Shown piece by piece: positions 49,548 through 58,785 of a DNA stretch of 64,000 nt. The DNA is taken from positions 57,018 through 121,017 of the forward strand of contig JANQIW010000068.1 in assembly GCA_028281945.1 (NCBI GenBank). The letters are read 5' to 3'. The first letter of the stretch is position 1, and every line of letters starts with the position of its first letter. The translations under genes were made by a program, and so were the position numbers. This DNA is from Prochloraceae cyanobacterium PL24a_bin.78 (GTDB lineage: Bacteria; Cyanobacteriota; Cyanobacteriia; Cyanobacteriales; JANQIW01). Under the pieces are notes generated by a model that ran no database searches, was not told where the DNA came from, and saw only the letters and a program-made list of their open reading frames with translations.

Positions 49548-50328
49548 CCCATGTGGTAAAATCTTGTGAAAATTGTTCTAAAGATATGAGTTGGATCCTT
49601 CGATCTTTACGTGCTAATTCTTTAGATCTACTTGTATTATAACCCCAATCTGCTAGATATAGCCCCACTCCTTCTAAATCTGGCTGTTTTTTAACTAATT
49701 CTAAAGTTTTTAGTCGATCTTCGACAAACCAAAGGTTAATATCTTTTAAATTAGCTTTTTGAATTATTTCTCTTAGGGTTTCATATTTGGGGCGTTTAGA
49801 TTCTTTACCGATAATTTGCGCTGCTGGTAATTCAATTCCTGATTTTTTTAGTAATCTTTTTACGAATCTACCTTCTTTAGTTGTAACTATATATAATTCT
49901 ATCTCAGAATCCATGATTTTTCTTATTTTCTCAATTACTCCTGGATAAAATCTATGCAATTCTAACCAGCTTTCCAAATCAGATTCTATCCATTTATCTC
50001 TAGTAGTATCTAATGTATTTACTAGAGTTTTTGGATCTTTATTCTCTTTTTTAATAATTTCTTGGGCAATTTCATGCCAATTATCGAGAATATTTTCCTC
50101 AGAATAATTTCCTAAAACTAAAGCCCGAAGCAATACCGGCATTTCCCAACCTGTTTCAATTACTGGGCGTAAACGATAAAAACTCTCAGCTAAATCTTCA
50201 CTAGGGGGATTATCTTCTGTCCAAATTTTACAATAGGTGCGTTTGGTGGTTTGGAAATATTCAATTAATCCGTCACAGATTACGCCATCAAAATCAAGAG
50301 CGAGGATTTTAAGATTATCAGCAGACAT
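49540..50328 (-). CDS. HAD family hydrolase
   Basis: ILALDFDGVICDGLIEYFQ (DxDGV motif), YIVTTKEGRFVKRLLKKSGI, LWFVEDRLKTLE. Confidence 0.85.
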   Translation of the reverse strand: MSADNLKILALDFDGVICDGLIEYFQTTKRTYCKIWTEDNPPSEDLAESFYRLRPVIETGWEMPVLLRALVLGNYSEENILDNWHEIAQEIIKKENKDPKTLVNTLDTTRDKWIESDLESWLELHRFYPGVIEKIRKIMDSEIELYIVTTKEGRFVKRLLKKSGIELPAAQIIGKESKRPKYETLREIIQKANLKDINLWFVEDRLKTLELVKKQPDLEGVGLYLADWGYNTSRSKELARKDRRIQLISLEQFSQDFTTWGG

Positions 50329-50796
50329 AATTTATTAAAGGGTATAGTTTCTCCATAATCATCCCATAAAAATATCACTTTTTTGATAGCATTAAAAACT
50401 ATTAGCATTGGATCTTAAAAGTTTTATTAATATATAAAGTTCTACATTTATTAAAATGTAATAATTCTTGACAAAAAGATTTTCTTTTTTTATGTTGAAT
50501 TCTTAATTATTTATAGCACAAACTTGAGATTGTAAAGTTTCATTGAGAAGATAGCTATATATGGAAAATTTTCTGGATTTTAGTATGGAAAAAATGATGT
50601 AAAAAGTAAGAGAATATCCATAGAAATTGATGTAAGCTACTTTTAAATTTAACTTTTGATTATGAGTTGAAATCTTGGTAGTAAATTTAGTAGCAGTAAT
50701 TGGCTCTCATCAAAAAAAATATTCTTCAAGTTTAACTAGTAAATCAGATAAAAAAACTTAATTATCAGCAAAACAATCAAAGGAGTTGTACAAATA

Positions 50797-52593
50797 ATGC
50801 TCAAAAAACTGTTAATTGGCATTGGAATCTTACTTTTGGTGGTAATATTAATAGTTCCATTTGGGATTAATTATTTCTTGTGGAAGCAAATTCAAGTTCC
50901 ACCAGAAGATCCAGTAGAGGTAGTATGGACAGAGCAAAATTGGCAGCCAGATGAATGGCAATGGTGGTATCATGTTTCTCAAGGTTCGGCATTTGAAAGT
51001 ATCATTCCTTATGATTGGTTTCTAGCTTTAGAACAACCTAAATTGTCTTTCTTTCGTCCAGCCCCAAGTTTAAGTGAACCGAAATTTTTAGCTGGTTTCG
51101 GGTTTTTGCCTAATGGGAAGAATACTTATAATCCCGATGCTCTGCCTGTGGGCTTTGCTAAGGCTGAAAATTTTATGGATTTTTCTACTAAAGAAACTAA
51201 TACAGTACTTGGTTTTAACTGTGCTGCTTGTCATACAGGGCAGATTAATTATCAAGGTAAAGGTATTCGTATTGAAGGTGGAGAGGCTATTATCGAGCTT
51301 GATAAATTTAAAACCGCTGTAGGTCTATCTTTATTCCTCACTGATATAGTTCCATGGCGTTTTAATAGATTTGCTAATCAAGTTTTAGGTGAAAATGCTA
51401 CTAAAGAGCAGAAAGATGAATTGAAGGGAAAACTAAAATCTTTAGTGAGTGATGCTCAAGATGTTTTAAATAAGACTAAATCATTTTATCCTAGTGATAA
51501 TAAAGAAGGATTTGGGCGATTGGATGCTTTAGATCGCATTGGTAACTTTGTTTTTGGGAATCAAATCAATTTTGATAACTACCGAGAAGTGAATGCACCT
51601 GTAAATTATCCCCATATTTGGTCTGCACCTTGGTTTGATTGGGTGCAGTATAATGGTTCCATTATGCAGCCGATGGTGCGCAATGCTGGTGAAGCTATGG
51701 GGGTTTTCGCTAGAGTGGATTTGAATCCCGATTCTCCTGATGTCTTTAAATCTAATGTGAATGTGGAAAATCTTCATGGGATGGAACAATTATTGGCAGG
51801 AAAATCTATTTTCACTGGTTTAACTTCACCAAAATGGAATGAAGAAATTTTAGGTCAGATTGATTATCAAAAGGCATCTCAAGGAGAAGCTTTATATAAG
51901 GCTAATTGTCAGAAGTGTCATTTACCTCCTATGGATTCGGAGGAATTTATGTCGGATAAGTACTGGACTACTTTAGGTGATAATCAAGAATTTGAATATC
52001 TAAAAGTAACTATGAAGAATCTTTATGAGATAGGTACTGATCCTACAACTGCTATTAATTGGTATCAACGTACGGTTAATATCGATACTTTAGGGGAAAA
52101 ATACCATGACGAGAAAGGATTTGAATATAATGGGATTGTAACAGCTGGTTTTGCTTTACCTTTTGTTGTGGAAAAAACTGTTAACGAAAAGTATGATGAA
52201 TTAAATCTTACCCCTGAAGAAAGAGAGGCTTTCAATGGCAATCGTCCTAATGGTATTCGTGCACCTTTGGGTTATAAGGCAAGACCTTTAAATGGTATTT
52301 GGGCTACTGCTCCTTTCTTACATAATGGTTCTGTTCCTAATCTTTATGAAATGTTTGTCCCAGCATCGGAAAGAACTGAGAAATTTTATCTTGGTAGCAA
52401 GGAATTCGATCCTAAATTTGTTGGGTATAATACGGAAAAAATCCCAGGTGCTTTTTTATTAGATACTACAAAAGTTGGCAGTGCTAATACTGGTCATGAA
52501 TTTAAAGGAGATGGCACTGGACCGGGGGTTGTTGGTCGTGAGTTAAATGATGATGAACGGTGGGCTTTGGTTGAATATCTGAAGACTTTATAG
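50797..52593 (+). CDS. Membrane-anchored di-heme c-type cytochrome (RoxA/cytochrome c peroxidase-related)
   Basis: Two CxxCH motifs (NCAACHTGQ, NCQKCHLPP), N-terminal TM, C-terminal RPLNGIWATAPFLHNGSVPNLYEMFVPASERTEKFYLGS. Confidence 0.82.
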   Translation: MLKKLLIGIGILLLVVILIVPFGINYFLWKQIQVPPEDPVEVVWTEQNWQPDEWQWWYHVSQGSAFESIIPYDWFLALEQPKLSFFRPAPSLSEPKFLAGFGFLPNGKNTYNPDALPVGFAKAENFMDFSTKETNTVLGFNCAACHTGQINYQGKGIRIEGGEAIIELDKFKTAVGLSLFLTDIVPWRFNRFANQVLGENATKEQKDELKGKLKSLVSDAQDVLNKTKSFYPSDNKEGFGRLDALDRIGNFVFGNQINFDNYREVNAPVNYPHIWSAPWFDWVQYNGSIMQPMVRNAGEAMGVFARVDLNPDSPDVFKSNVNVENLHGMEQLLAGKSIFTGLTSPKWNEEILGQIDYQKASQGEALYKANCQKCHLPPMDSEEFMSDKYWTTLGDNQEFEYLKVTMKNLYEIGTDPTTAINWYQRTVNIDTLGEKYHDEKGFEYNGIVTAGFALPFVVEKTVNEKYDELNLTPEEREAFNGNRPNGIRAPLGYKARPLNGIWATAPFLHNGSVPNLYEMFVPASERTEKFYLGSKEFDPKFVGYNTEKIPGAFLLDTTKVGSANTGHEFKGDGTGPGVVGRELNDDERWALVEYLKTL

Positions 52594-52651
52594 TTTTGAT
52601 CGTAATATCTTTCCTAGGAGTTTCTCGTTTTATCAGAATTTAATTATGATT

Positions 52652-52697
52652 AAGGGTATTGAAGTTGGAAATTTAAGTCACTTTAATACCCTTTTTT
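52652..52697 (+). terminator. Rho-independent-like terminator after the di-heme cytochrome gene
   Basis: AAGGGTATTgAAGT ... ACTTtAATACCCTTTTTT: long stem with T-run, in the convergent gap. Confidence 0.8.
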
Positions 52698-52759
52698 CTA
52701 ATAATTAAACTAATAAATAACACTTCCACCCATCAAGAGAGAAGCAAGAATAAATTAAA

Positions 52760-53905
52760 CTAACCTAAAACCTTAGCAGCAGCAGCTACACCAGCACCAG
52801 GATCCACATCTTTTCCTAACTCTTGTAAAGTTGCTCCCAAACAAGACAAAACAGTCAAAATATCACGATCGCTAACAAAACCAAGATGACCAATTCTAAA
52901 GATTTTGCCCTTCATATGATCTTGTCCACCAGCCAAGGCAATATTAAAACGTTTATTCATAGTAGAACGAATGGCATCAGCCTCAACAGAAGCCGGAATC
53001 ACAGAAGTAGCAGCAGTGCTTGCCGCCTCATCTGGAGCAAATAAAGATAAACCTAAAGCCTTGATTCCAGCACGAGTTGCCTGAGTCAAACGTTGATGAC
53101 GAGCAAAAATATTCTCCAAACCTTCATTCTTCATCATTTGTAAAGCAGTTTGAAGACCATAAATTAAATTAATAGGAGGGGTAAAAGGAGTACTATTTTT
53201 ACTTGCTGCCTTATCATATTTTTTCAAATCAAAATAAAATTTAGGAATCTTAGCATTTTCGTAAGCCTTCCAAGCTTTATCACTCACGGTTACAAATCCT
53301 AAACCAGGAGGAATCATATAGCCTTTTTGAGAGCCAGAAGCTACCACATCTAATTCCCATTCATCTACCGGCACATTTAATGCCCCTAAGCTAGTTACAG
53401 CATCAACAATAATTAAAGATTCACCATGATTTTTCACATATTTATTAATAGTTTCTAAATCATTAAGCACTCCTGTAGAAGTTTCTGAGTGAGTTACAAT
53501 AACTGCTTTGATTTTTTTCTCTTTATCTCCCTCTAACTCCTGACGAAATTCCTCCGTATCCAGAGGTTTTCCCCAATCTGCACTAATTACATCGACATCT
53601 AATCCAAAAGCTTTACTTATCTGCGCCCATCGATCGCCAAATTTCCCATTACTACCAACCAAAACTCGATCACCCGGACTCAAAAAATTAATAATACCAG
53701 CTTCCATAGCCCCGGTACCAGAAACAGTCAACATAAGGACATTACTTTTGGTTTGATGAAGCCAATTAAGATTTTCCGTCACCTCAGCCAAAATCTTGCT
53801 AAAATCTCCGCTACGATGTCCGATAGGAGGTTTAGCAGTAGCACTTAATACTTTTGGTGGTACAGGCGTAGGACCCGGAATCATCAACAAATGTTTATCT
53901 TCCAT
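52760..53905 (-). CDS. Class V aminotransferase (alanine/serine-glyoxylate aminotransferase type; 'soluble hydrogenase 42 kDa subunit')
   Basis: LLMIPGPTPVPPKVL...VSGTGAMEAGIINFLSPGDRVLVGSNGKFGDRW...DAVTSLGALNVPVDEWELDVVASGSQKGYMIPPGLGFV. Confidence 0.9.
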   Translation of the reverse strand: MEDKHLLMIPGPTPVPPKVLSATAKPPIGHRSGDFSKILAEVTENLNWLHQTKSNVLMLTVSGTGAMEAGIINFLSPGDRVLVGSNGKFGDRWAQISKAFGLDVDVISADWGKPLDTEEFRQELEGDKEKKIKAVIVTHSETSTGVLNDLETINKYVKNHGESLIIVDAVTSLGALNVPVDEWELDVVASGSQKGYMIPPGLGFVTVSDKAWKAYENAKIPKFYFDLKKYDKAASKNSTPFTPPINLIYGLQTALQMMKNEGLENIFARHQRLTQATRAGIKALGLSLFAPDEAASTAATSVIPASVEADAIRSTMNKRFNIALAGGQDHMKGKIFRIGHLGFVSDRDILTVLSCLGATLQELGKDVDPGAGVAAAAKVLG

Positions 53906-54260
53906 TTTTTTTTCTCTCTAACTAATTGAGTTTGACAAATTTCCACAACCAAATCCCTAAAAGATATGGTTATAGCAGTGGATAATTCGTTAAACTCCTA
54001 TAATATCAAATCTAAATTTACTGCCACTTTGAAAAAATGATTATTAATTAATTATTGTTTTAACTTTTTTTAAAATCTTTTCTATTTTTTTCACTATTAG
54101 TTAGTAAATCATTTTTTGTGTTGTCCATTCGCAAAATAGTATTTTTTTATGATGATCAGAACACTTTTGGTACAAGTAAAGTTTTTTTAGAATTGGAAAT
54201 TTTTTATTTTTTGAACGATATCAAAGCTTTATTTTTTTCTTTTTAAAGCTTTCATAATTG

Positions 54261-54554
54261 TTATTGACCTGCTATCTTAGTCTTAGGAATAACATTATTA
54301 CTAGGAGGAATGACTACTGGTGATTTATCATCTACATGATTAATAGACCAGCGATATTCATAAGGTAATCTTGATTGTTCACAGGATTTTTCCAGTTGTT
54401 TTTGTTGAGAAAATGCTTTTCGCAAAGTTATAATTATTTCCTTAAGTTGATCTCTAACTGCTGGATTATGATTAGCAACCCATAGACTCTGACGTTCAAG
54501 CATTTGCAGTATTAGTTCATAATGAATATGAGATGGTAATGGAATTGGCTTCAT
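54261..54554 (-). CDS. Small conserved cyanobacterial protein (DUF5340-like)
   Basis: MKPIPLPSHIHYELILQMLERQSLWVANHNPAVRDQLKEIIITLRKAFSQQKQLEKSCEQSRLPYEYRWSIN; family name from memory. Confidence 0.6.
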   Translation of the reverse strand: MKPIPLPSHIHYELILQMLERQSLWVANHNPAVRDQLKEIIITLRKAFSQQKQLEKSCEQSRLPYEYRWSINHVDDKSPVVIPPSNNVIPKTKIAGQ

Positions 54555-54938
54555 TAATTTTATTTTACCATTTAATAATTTAAAGAATACTTTCTATTAT
54601 ATCTTAAAATACTACTAATGTAAAGAGGAATATTTTCTTTTACTATATTTTTAAGATAACATCGATTTTGAAGTTCTTTATTAACCTTAAATTATGTTAA
54701 TTTTTCTGGCTTCAATTCCTTAGTTTTAACCCATTTCAACTTACTAAGGTAGGTATTTACTATTTAGGGTTTACTGAAAAAGTCAAGTAATTTTATTATT
54801 AATTTTAGTGTTAATTTGTCCTAAAGATCAAAACTAAATTTTAACCAAAAATCTTAGATATTTTCTAATTTCTTGTGTGTTTATTTGTTAATTTTTTTGA
54901 GATAATTTGCCTCTACCTATCTAAAATTTTAATGTTTA

Positions 54939-55388
54939 CTAATTACTTTTTAAATTAAGACTTTCTAATAATTTTGGTAAATTTGCCTGATATTTTTTTA
55001 ATCTTTGATAATCTTTTTCCGTAGGATTAGAAATACGATTAATATTCATATTATCTTTCATATCAGCAATTTTAACTTTTACTGCTAAAGGATTAGATAT
55101 TACCCTTTGGAGATATACCTGATAATCTTCTTTTGGGCGTTTAGTAATTGCATCTATAGCGTTGATTATTTCTTCTGGAAAACCTAATTCTTTTAGTTGC
55201 AAGAGAGTAAAATCCGAATCTTCCACCACATCATGAAGCACTCCCACTATTTTTTCTTCCGTTGTTTTTAGATTATTCATCACTCGTAAAGGGTGTTCTA
55301 TATAGGGCTTTCCTGCTTTATCTACTTGTTTTTGATGTGCTATAGTTGCTATTTCAATTGCTTTTTCTAAAAATTTTTCCCTAGTCAT
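54939..55388 (-). CDS. Stand-alone HD-domain hydrolase (SpoT/MESH1-like)
   Basis: YIEHPLRVMNNL...EEKIVGVLHDVVEDSDFTLLQLKELGFPEEIINAIDAITKR...VKIADMKDNMN. Confidence 0.8.
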   Translation of the reverse strand: MTREKFLEKAIEIATIAHQKQVDKAGKPYIEHPLRVMNNLKTTEEKIVGVLHDVVEDSDFTLLQLKELGFPEEIINAIDAITKRPKEDYQVYLQRVISNPLAVKVKIADMKDNMNINRISNPTEKDYQRLKKYQANLPKLLESLNLKSN

Positions 55389-55685
55389 ATTTTTAAATTT
55401 ATAGTTTTTATCTTTTAAAATTATTTTTTAGTTTTTACTCAAGTTAATTTATATAGTTAATTGATTTTAAAATTTCTAGTACATAGAAGAAATTCAAGAT
55501 AGATTATTAATATTTAACCTCGAAAAATATCTAATAAGATTACAACAGAAGAAAGTTAAAAAATTGGCAAAAATTAAAACAAATTATAAAGAAACTAAAT
55601 CCTTACCACCTTTCTACTATAACTTTTTGAGACTTTGCAATACAATAAAAGATTGCGATATTTTTAATGAGATTTAGGAGAGATT

Positions 55686-57125
55686 ATGAGTCAATTTGAT
55701 TATGATTTAGTCATTATAGGGGCGGGAGTAGGAGGCCATGGCGCAGCTTTACACGCGGTAAAATGTGGCTTAAAAACAGCAATTATTGAAGCAGCAGATA
55801 TGGGAGGCACTTGTGTCAATCGAGGTTGTATTCCCTCAAAGGCTTTACTGGCAGCATCGGGAAAAGTAAGAGAATTAAACGATACAAAACACTTAGAAAG
55901 CATTGGCATTGACTTAGGAGGAGTAACCTTTCAAAGAGAAGCCATCGCCAACCATGCTAGTAATTTAGTCAATAAAATTCAATCCGATTTAACTAATAGC
56001 CTCAAACGCCTTAAAGTAGATATTATTCGAGGTTGGGGAAAATTAGCTGCTAGTCAAAAAGTAGTAGTAGCAACTGAGAATGGGGAAAAAACCATTACCG
56101 CCCGTGATATTATGTTATGCCCCGGTTCCATACCTTTTGTGCCTCCTGGAATTCAAGTAGATAATCAAACTGTTTTTACCAGTGATAATGCCGTGCGTTT
56201 GGAATGGTTACCTCAGTGGATAGCAATTATTGGTAGTGGTTACATTGGTTTAGAATTTGCTGATGTTTATACAGCTTTAGGTAGTGAAATTACCATGATA
56301 GAAGCCCTTCCTAATCTTATGCCAACTTTCGATCCTGATATTGCTAAAATTGCCGAAAGAGTTTTGATTAAACCACGGGATATTGAAACTTATGCAGGGG
56401 TTTTTGCCACTAAGGTAATTCCTGGAAAACCTGTGGTAGTGGAGTTGACTGATGCTAAAACTAAGGAAATTATTGATGTATTAGAGGTAGATGCTTGTTT
56501 GGTAGCGACTGGGCGGATTCCTGCTACTAAAAACATGGGTTTGGAATCTGTAGGCATTGATACTGGTAAGCGAGGTTTTATTCCAGTTGACGATCGCATG
56601 GCGGTGTTAAAAGATGGTAAACCAGTTGAGCATCTTTGGGCAGTTGGGGATGCTACTGGTAAAATGATGTTGGCACATGCAGCCTCAGCACAAGGTGTAG
56701 TGGCGGTGGAAAATATTTGTAATCGTGAAAAAAATATCGATTATCGCAGTATTCCTGCGGCGGCTTTTACGCATCCAGAAATTAGTTATGTTGGTTTGAG
56801 CGAGCCTCAAGCAAAAGAGTTGGCAGAAAAAGAAGGTTTTAAAATTGCAACAGTGAAAAGTTATTTTAAGGGTAATTCTAAAGCTTTGGCTGAGGGTGAA
56901 ACTGAAGGTTTAGCTAAGGTAATTTATCGTAAAGATACTGGTGAGTTACTTGGGGTTCATATTATTGGGATTCATGCTTCGGATTTAATTCAAGAGGCAG
57001 CTAATGCCATTGCTACTAGATCCTCTGTGCACAATTTAGCTTTTAATGTTCATGCTCATCCTACTCTTAGTGAAGTTTTAGATGAAGCTTTCAAACGTAC
57101 GGAAACTGTTCCCATGAAAAAGTAA
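55686..57125 (+). CDS. lpdA: Dihydrolipoyl dehydrogenase
   Basis: [23 protein letters not shown]...[35 protein letters not shown]. Confidence 0.94.
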   Translation: MSQFDYDLVIIGAGVGGHGAALHAVKCGLKTAIIEAADMGGTCVNRGCIPSKALLAASGKVRELNDTKHLESIGIDLGGVTFQREAIANHASNLVNKIQSDLTNSLKRLKVDIIRGWGKLAASQKVVVATENGEKTITARDIMLCPGSIPFVPPGIQVDNQTVFTSDNAVRLEWLPQWIAIIGSGYIGLEFADVYTALGSEITMIEALPNLMPTFDPDIAKIAERVLIKPRDIETYAGVFATKVIPGKPVVVELTDAKTKEIIDVLEVDACLVATGRIPATKNMGLESVGIDTGKRGFIPVDDRMAVLKDGKPVEHLWAVGDATGKMMLAHAASAQGVVAVENICNREKNIDYRSIPAAAFTHPEISYVGLSEPQAKELAEKEGFKIATVKSYFKGNSKALAEGETEGLAKVIYRKDTGELLGVHIIGIHASDLIQEAANAIATRSSVHNLAFNVHAHPTLSEVLDEAFKRTETVPMKK

Positions 57126-57294
57126 TAATTTACAATTGAGAATGCTAGTAAAAGATAAAAATTTATCAATTTAAATCAAAATAATTGCTTTAAATTTGTG
57201 TTTTTGTCCAAAAAAGCAAGCACCATTCTTAGTTTTTACATTTCTAGAGTAGCCCTCAAAATCTAATAATTTATAATCTTGAATCAAATAAACT

Positions 57295-58182
57295 ATGAAA
57301 ATTAGAAGATTACAACCAAATCCTCCCGTTGATATTAATGATTTACGTTTCCAAGTAAATCTACCAGAAGTCTTGCCTAATAATATTTTAGAAGAAATTG
57401 TTTGGCATAAGGAAACAGAAATCGATCGTTGGCGGGAAAAAACTCCTTTATTAGAGTTAAGAAAACAGGCATCATTGATGACTCCACCTAAAAATTTTCT
57501 AGAGGCTTTGATGGAGGGTAAGTTTAAACCTGCTTTGATTGCCGAGGTAAAAAAAGCTTCTCCTAGTAAGGGGGTAATTCGAGAGGATTTTAACCCAGTG
57601 GAAATTGCCATATCTTATGCTAAAGCCGGGGCCAGTTGTTTGTCTGTTTTAACTGATAATAAATTTTTTCAAGGTAGTTTTGAAAATCTAGCTTTAGTGC
57701 GTCAAGCGGTTGATTTACCTTTGTTATGTAAGGAATTTGTTATTTATCCTTACCAAATTTTTCTAGCTAGGGCAAAAGGTGCCGATGCTATTTTATTGAT
57801 AGCGGCGATTTTAAGCGATAAAGATTTACAATATTTTGTGAAGATTATCAATGGTTTAGGGATGACTCCTTTAATTGAAGTACATACTTTAGCAGAATTG
57901 GATCGAGTATTAGCTATTGAAGGAATGTTTTTATTAGGAATAAATAATCGTAATCTTGAAGATTTTTCTGTTAATTTGGAAACAACTTGTGAATTATTAT
58001 CGGAACGTCGGGAAAAATTATTAGAAAGAAATATTTTGGTGGTAAGTGAATCAGGTTTACATACTACAGAAGATTTACGTAAAGTAAGAGATGCTGGTGC
58101 CAAGGCTGTTTTAATTGGTGAGTCTTTGGTTAAGCAGCCATCTCCCGGAGATGCAGTTACTGCTTTATTTTCTCCTCTTTAA
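57295..58182 (+). CDS. trpC: Indole-3-glycerol phosphate synthase
   Basis: [49 protein letters not shown]...[19 protein letters not shown]...[12 protein letters not shown]. Confidence 0.96.
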   Translation: MKIRRLQPNPPVDINDLRFQVNLPEVLPNNILEEIVWHKETEIDRWREKTPLLELRKQASLMTPPKNFLEALMEGKFKPALIAEVKKASPSKGVIREDFNPVEIAISYAKAGASCLSVLTDNKFFQGSFENLALVRQAVDLPLLCKEFVIYPYQIFLARAKGADAILLIAAILSDKDLQYFVKIINGLGMTPLIEVHTLAELDRVLAIEGMFLLGINNRNLEDFSVNLETTCELLSERREKLLERNILVVSESGLHTTEDLRKVRDAGAKAVLIGESLVKQPSPGDAVTALFSPL

Positions 58183-58217
58183 TTTTTCAGGGTGATTCCC
58201 CTTCCTGAAACCTACTC

Positions 58218-58254
58218 AAACTTGATCAACTAGTCAATTTGATTGATCAAGTTT
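58218..58254 (+). terminator. Perfect 12-bp inverted repeat hairpin downstream of trpC
   Basis: AAACTTGATCAA-(13 nt)-TTGATCAAGTTT. Confidence 0.7.
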
Positions 58255-58360
58255 AATGTCTATCACTATATATTGGGAAAAAGAAGATTACTACCATGAT
58301 GGATAGCAGAAACAAGTAATATCATTTTATCCATTAGTAGAAGATACTCCCTTGGAAAAA

Positions 58361-58463
58361 GACAAGGAAGACTTGGGAAGACTTGGGAGATAGGTTTTTG
58401 GTGAGGAATCAGCAGATTTTGGATAGCTTTAACTCTATCGTCGTTAAAGACAAATTGATATAA
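58361..58463 (+). repeat. Dispersed intergenic repeat family, copy H
   Basis: GACAAGGAAGACTTGGGAAGACTTGGGAGATAGGTTTTTGGTGAGGAATCAGCAGATTTTGGATAGCTTTAACTCTATCGTCGTTAAAGACAAATTGATATAA. Confidence 0.7.
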
Positions 58464-58521
58464 CAAAAAAAATCTTCATCAAAACACAAAATGATTTGTT
58501 TGTGCTAAGATAAGGCAAACT

Positions 58522-58740
58522 CCACACGGTAAGTATATGACAAAAATTAAGGTCAAACATATATAATTATTTTCGAGAAAAACCGTGATTGATACCCTAT
58601 CCATAGCCCAGAAGCTAAGGGAAGGAAACCAAAGAGTAGCCAATCCCTAGGAATGTAAGACAAAACCAAAATAAAATATTCTTAGTTAGTTAGTAGCTTT
58701 GAGGCAATTCTTTGGGCAATAAAACCCACTTCCAGTGGGA
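58522..58740 (+). ncRNA. Candidate structured RNA / long structured leader upstream of the kinase gene
   Basis: Nested complementary segments CACGGT/ACCGTG, TATATG/CATATA, GAC/GTC; CCCT-TAGC/GCTA-AGGG with alternative AGGGA/TCCCT; CCCACTtccAGTGGG hairpin. Confidence 0.4.
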
Positions 58741-58785
58741 TGGAGTAGTTATAATAGAATTAATATATGTAAGTAAAAAACCCAG

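Noticed and set aside
57171-57611. 146-aa minus-strand ORF overlapping trpC
   Set aside because: Antisense to the conserved TrpC coding sequence; no family resemblance.
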